Assembly: GCF_051020975.1 (NCBI RefSeq)
Contig: NW_027478160.1
Span: 16,142,001 to 16,206,000, forward strand
DNA: 64,000 nucleotides
Source of the DNA: Osmia lignaria lignaria
Taxonomy: Eukaryota > Arthropoda > Insecta > Hymenoptera > Megachilidae
Direction: 5' to 3'
The stretch's first letter is position 1, and each line of letters starts with the position of its first letter. Under the pieces are notes generated by a model. It did not search any database. It was not told the origin of the DNA and saw nothing but the letters and a program-made list of their open reading frames with translations. The translations under genes were made by a program, and so were the position numbers. This document shows, piece by piece, positions 62,218 to 64,000 of this stretch.

Positions 62218-63827
62218 TCAGAGGCGTAGTTCTCGAGATATATCAAGATATTTAAAAGTTCCGAAGCCGCACCAACATAATAGAGATACAGAAACACCGT
62301 GGCCCCTTTCTTTGAGATAACTCTGCACGATTGCGAGCTGGAAATGCCACTTCCAGTTTAGCTGTGCAGAAGAAGAACAACAAGAAGAAGAAATATCTCG
62401 AAATATGTCCATCAGGACCCTTCCCTTGAGATAAATCTGCAAATATCTCGGAAACAAAGCGAGCTATGGCAAAATGTTAAGAGACGTTTTTTGTAGAGAA
62501 TTATGTTTCCTACAATTTATGTTCTATGATATTTTTTGATCAGAAGCGTAGTTTTCGAGATATATCGAGATACTTAAAAGTTCCGAAGCCGCACCAACAT
62601 AATAGAGGTGCAGAAACACCGTGGCCTCTTTCTTTGAGATAACTCTGCACTATTGCGAGCTGCAAATGCCACTTCCAGCTTAGCTGTGCAGAAGAAGAAC
62701 AACAAGAAGAAGAAATATCTCGAAATATGTCCGTCAGGCCCCTTCCCTTGAGATAAATCTGCAAATATCTCGGAAACGAAGCGAGCTATGGCAAAATGTT
62801 AAGAGACCTTTTTTGTAGAGAATTAAGTTTCCTACTTTTTATGTTCTATGATATTTTTTGATCAGATGCGTAGTTCTCGAGATATATCAAGATATTTAAA
62901 AGTTCCGAAGCCGCACCAACATAATAGAGATACAGAAACACCGTGGCCCCTTTCTTTGAGATAACTCTGCACTATTGCGCGCTGCAAATGCCACTTCCAG
63001 CTTAGCTGTGCAGAAGAAGAACAACAAGAAGAAGAAATATCTCGAAATATGTCCGTCAGGCCCCTTCCCTTGAGATAAATCTGCAAATATCTCGGAAACG
63101 AAGCGAGCTATGGCAAAATGTTAAGAGACCTTTTTTGTAGAGACTTAAGTTTCCTACTTTTTATGTTCTATGATATTTTTCGATCAGAGGCGTAGTTCTC
63201 GAGATATATCAAGATATTTAAAAGTTCCGAAGCCGCACCAACATAATAGAGATACAGAAACACCGTGGCCCCTTTCTTTGAGATAACTCTGCACGATTGC
63301 GAGCTGGAAATGCCACTTCCAGTTTAGCTGTGCAGAAGAAGAACAACAAGAAGAAGAAATATCTCGAAATATGTCCATCAGGACCCTTCCCTTGAGATAA
63401 ATCTGCAAATATCTCGGAAACAAAGCGAGCTATGGCAAAATGTTAAGAGACGTTTTTTGTAGAGAATTATGTTTCCTACAATTTATGTTCTATGATATTT
63501 TTTGATCAGAAGCGTAGTTTTCGAGATATATCGAGATACTTAAAAGTTCCGAAGCCGCACCAACATAATAGAGGTGCAGAAACACCGTGGCCTCTTTCTT
63601 TGAGATAACTCTGCACGATTGCGAGCTGGAAATGCCACTTCCAGTTTAGCTGTGCAGAAGAAGAACAACAAGAAGAAGAAATATCTCGAAATATGTCCAT
63701 CAGGACCCTTCCCTTGAGATAAATCTGCAAATATCTCGGAAACGAAGCGAGCTATGGCAAAATGTTAAGAGACCTTTTTTGTAGACAATTATGTTCCCAA
63801 CAATTTATGTTCTATCATATTTTTTGA
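62218..63827. repeat. Trimer expansion S-h-M, S-h/S hybrid
   Basis: The units S (62218), h (62540) and M (62862) restart as S (63184) and h-like (63506), a 966-bp period. The unit at 63506 matches h through ggcctcttt (to 63593), then S from cacgattgcgagctgg (from 63617). The crossover lies in 63594-63616. The next unit has an E/J type. Confidence 0.8.
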
Positions 63828-64000
63828 TCAGATGCGTAGTTCTCGAGATATATCAAGATATTTAAAAGCTCCGAAGCTGCACCAACATAATAGAGGTACA
63901 GAAACACCGTGGCCCCTTTCTTTGAGATAACTCTGCACTATTGCGAGCTGCAAATGCCACTTCCAGCTTAGCTGTGCAGAAGAAGAACAACAAGAATAAG
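63828..64000. repeat. Partial E/J-type monomer at right edge
   Basis: The first 173 bp of a monomer with aagctccgaagctgc, gaggtacag and a terminal caagaataag, the signature of types E and J. It is preceded by an unusual linker (gttcccaacaatt, tctatcatat). The array runs on past the window. Confidence 0.93.

Larger units (their letters stand above)
1..64000. repeat. 322-bp satellite DNA array (198 complete monomers)
   Basis: The window consists entirely of tandem copies of one 322-bp unit in a single orientation. Unit starts (first base of tcag in ttttttgatcag) are at 92, 414, 736 and so on every 322 bp, down to 63828. The exceptions are five units of 319 bp (starts 8464, 13613, 16186, 18757, 21008), one of 320 bp (16827), six of 321 bp (26157, 29698, 33239, 36458, 38711, 43540) and three of 323 bp (48691, 51912, 56421). 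These 20 net lost bases reconcile exactly with 198 x 322 between 92 and 63827. No unique sequence interrupts the array. Known biology: long homogeneous arrays with higher-order structure are typical of eukaryotic centromeric or pericentromeric heterochromatin. Which of these applies here, and in which species, cannot be decided from the sequence. Confidence 0.98.

Noticed and set aside
92..63730. Arrays of 60-89 codon open frames on both strands as tandem genes
   Set aside because: They are one frame repeated by the 322-bp period. The opening codon is TTG, ordinary copies have no in-frame ATG, and stops and frameshifts are tolerated and amplified. Plus-strand frames are the complement of the same repeat.
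1..64000. CRISPR array
   Set aside because: The repeats are 322 bp and contiguous, with no short direct repeats separated by unique spacers and no cas-like genes.
1..64000. Tandem transposon or ribosomal DNA spacer repeats
   Set aside because: No terminal inverted repeats, long terminal repeats, target-site duplications, transposase or reverse transcriptase frames, or rRNA-like segments are seen within or between units.
1..64000. Naming the species or satellite from the 322-bp length
   Set aside because: Several arthropods have satellites near 320 bp. I cannot match the actual sequence to one without a database search.

Overview
The whole 64 kb window is one uninterrupted head-to-tail satellite DNA array. 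The repeat unit is 322 bp with about 40% G+C (counted on 300 bp of one unit). Counting from the first base of the tcag in each ttttttgatcag, units begin at 92 and run to 63827 as 198 complete monomers, flanked by a 91-bp left remainder and a 173-bp right remainder. Only 15 of the 198 change length: five by -3, one by -2, six by -1 and three by +1. All units point the same way. I see no protein-coding gene, tRNA, rRNA, transposon, CRISPR array or unique sequence. This is eukaryotic constitutive heterochromatin, plausibly centromeric or pericentromeric. I cannot name the species or satellite family from sequence alone. An insect or other invertebrate is only a guess.

Layout. (1) About 1-21326 is an irregular mosaic of two monomer classes. 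Class 1 has gatgcgtagttctcg and cactattgcgagctgc; class 2 has gaagcgtagttttcg and cactagtgcgagccgc. Local 3-mer, 4-mer and 6-mer duplications occur, but no long regular period. (2) 21327-22614 is a short transition of dimers and founder-type monomers. (3) 22615-36778 is a higher-order repeat (HOR) whose copies hold 12, 11, 11 and 10 monomers (3863, 3541, 3541 and 3219 bp). (4) 36779-47402 is a second HOR: a 7-mer (2253 bp), then a 15-mer (4829 bp) that contains it, then an incomplete third copy. (5) 47403-49013 is a junction block carrying monomers from both earlier HORs. (6) 49014-57709 is a third HOR of 14 monomers (4509 bp), nearly two copies. (7) 57066-62217 is a 9-monomer (2898 bp) offset duplication, followed by a 3-mer expansion at 62218-63827.

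How it works together. The array records its own recombination history. Several monomers are hybrids whose two halves match different neighbours, and each sits exactly where a HOR gains or loses a whole monomer. This is the expected footprint of unequal crossing over. A 3-bp deletion found on different monomer backgrounds points to gene conversion. Within the monomer there are a degenerate internal duplication, a GAA/CAA purine tract and a set of cgagatat motifs in both orientations. A 74-codon minus-strand frame recurs in most monomers, but in ordinary copies it opens only at TTG and has no in-frame ATG, so I do not call it a gene. Letters A-Z, a-h used for monomer types are my own labels.
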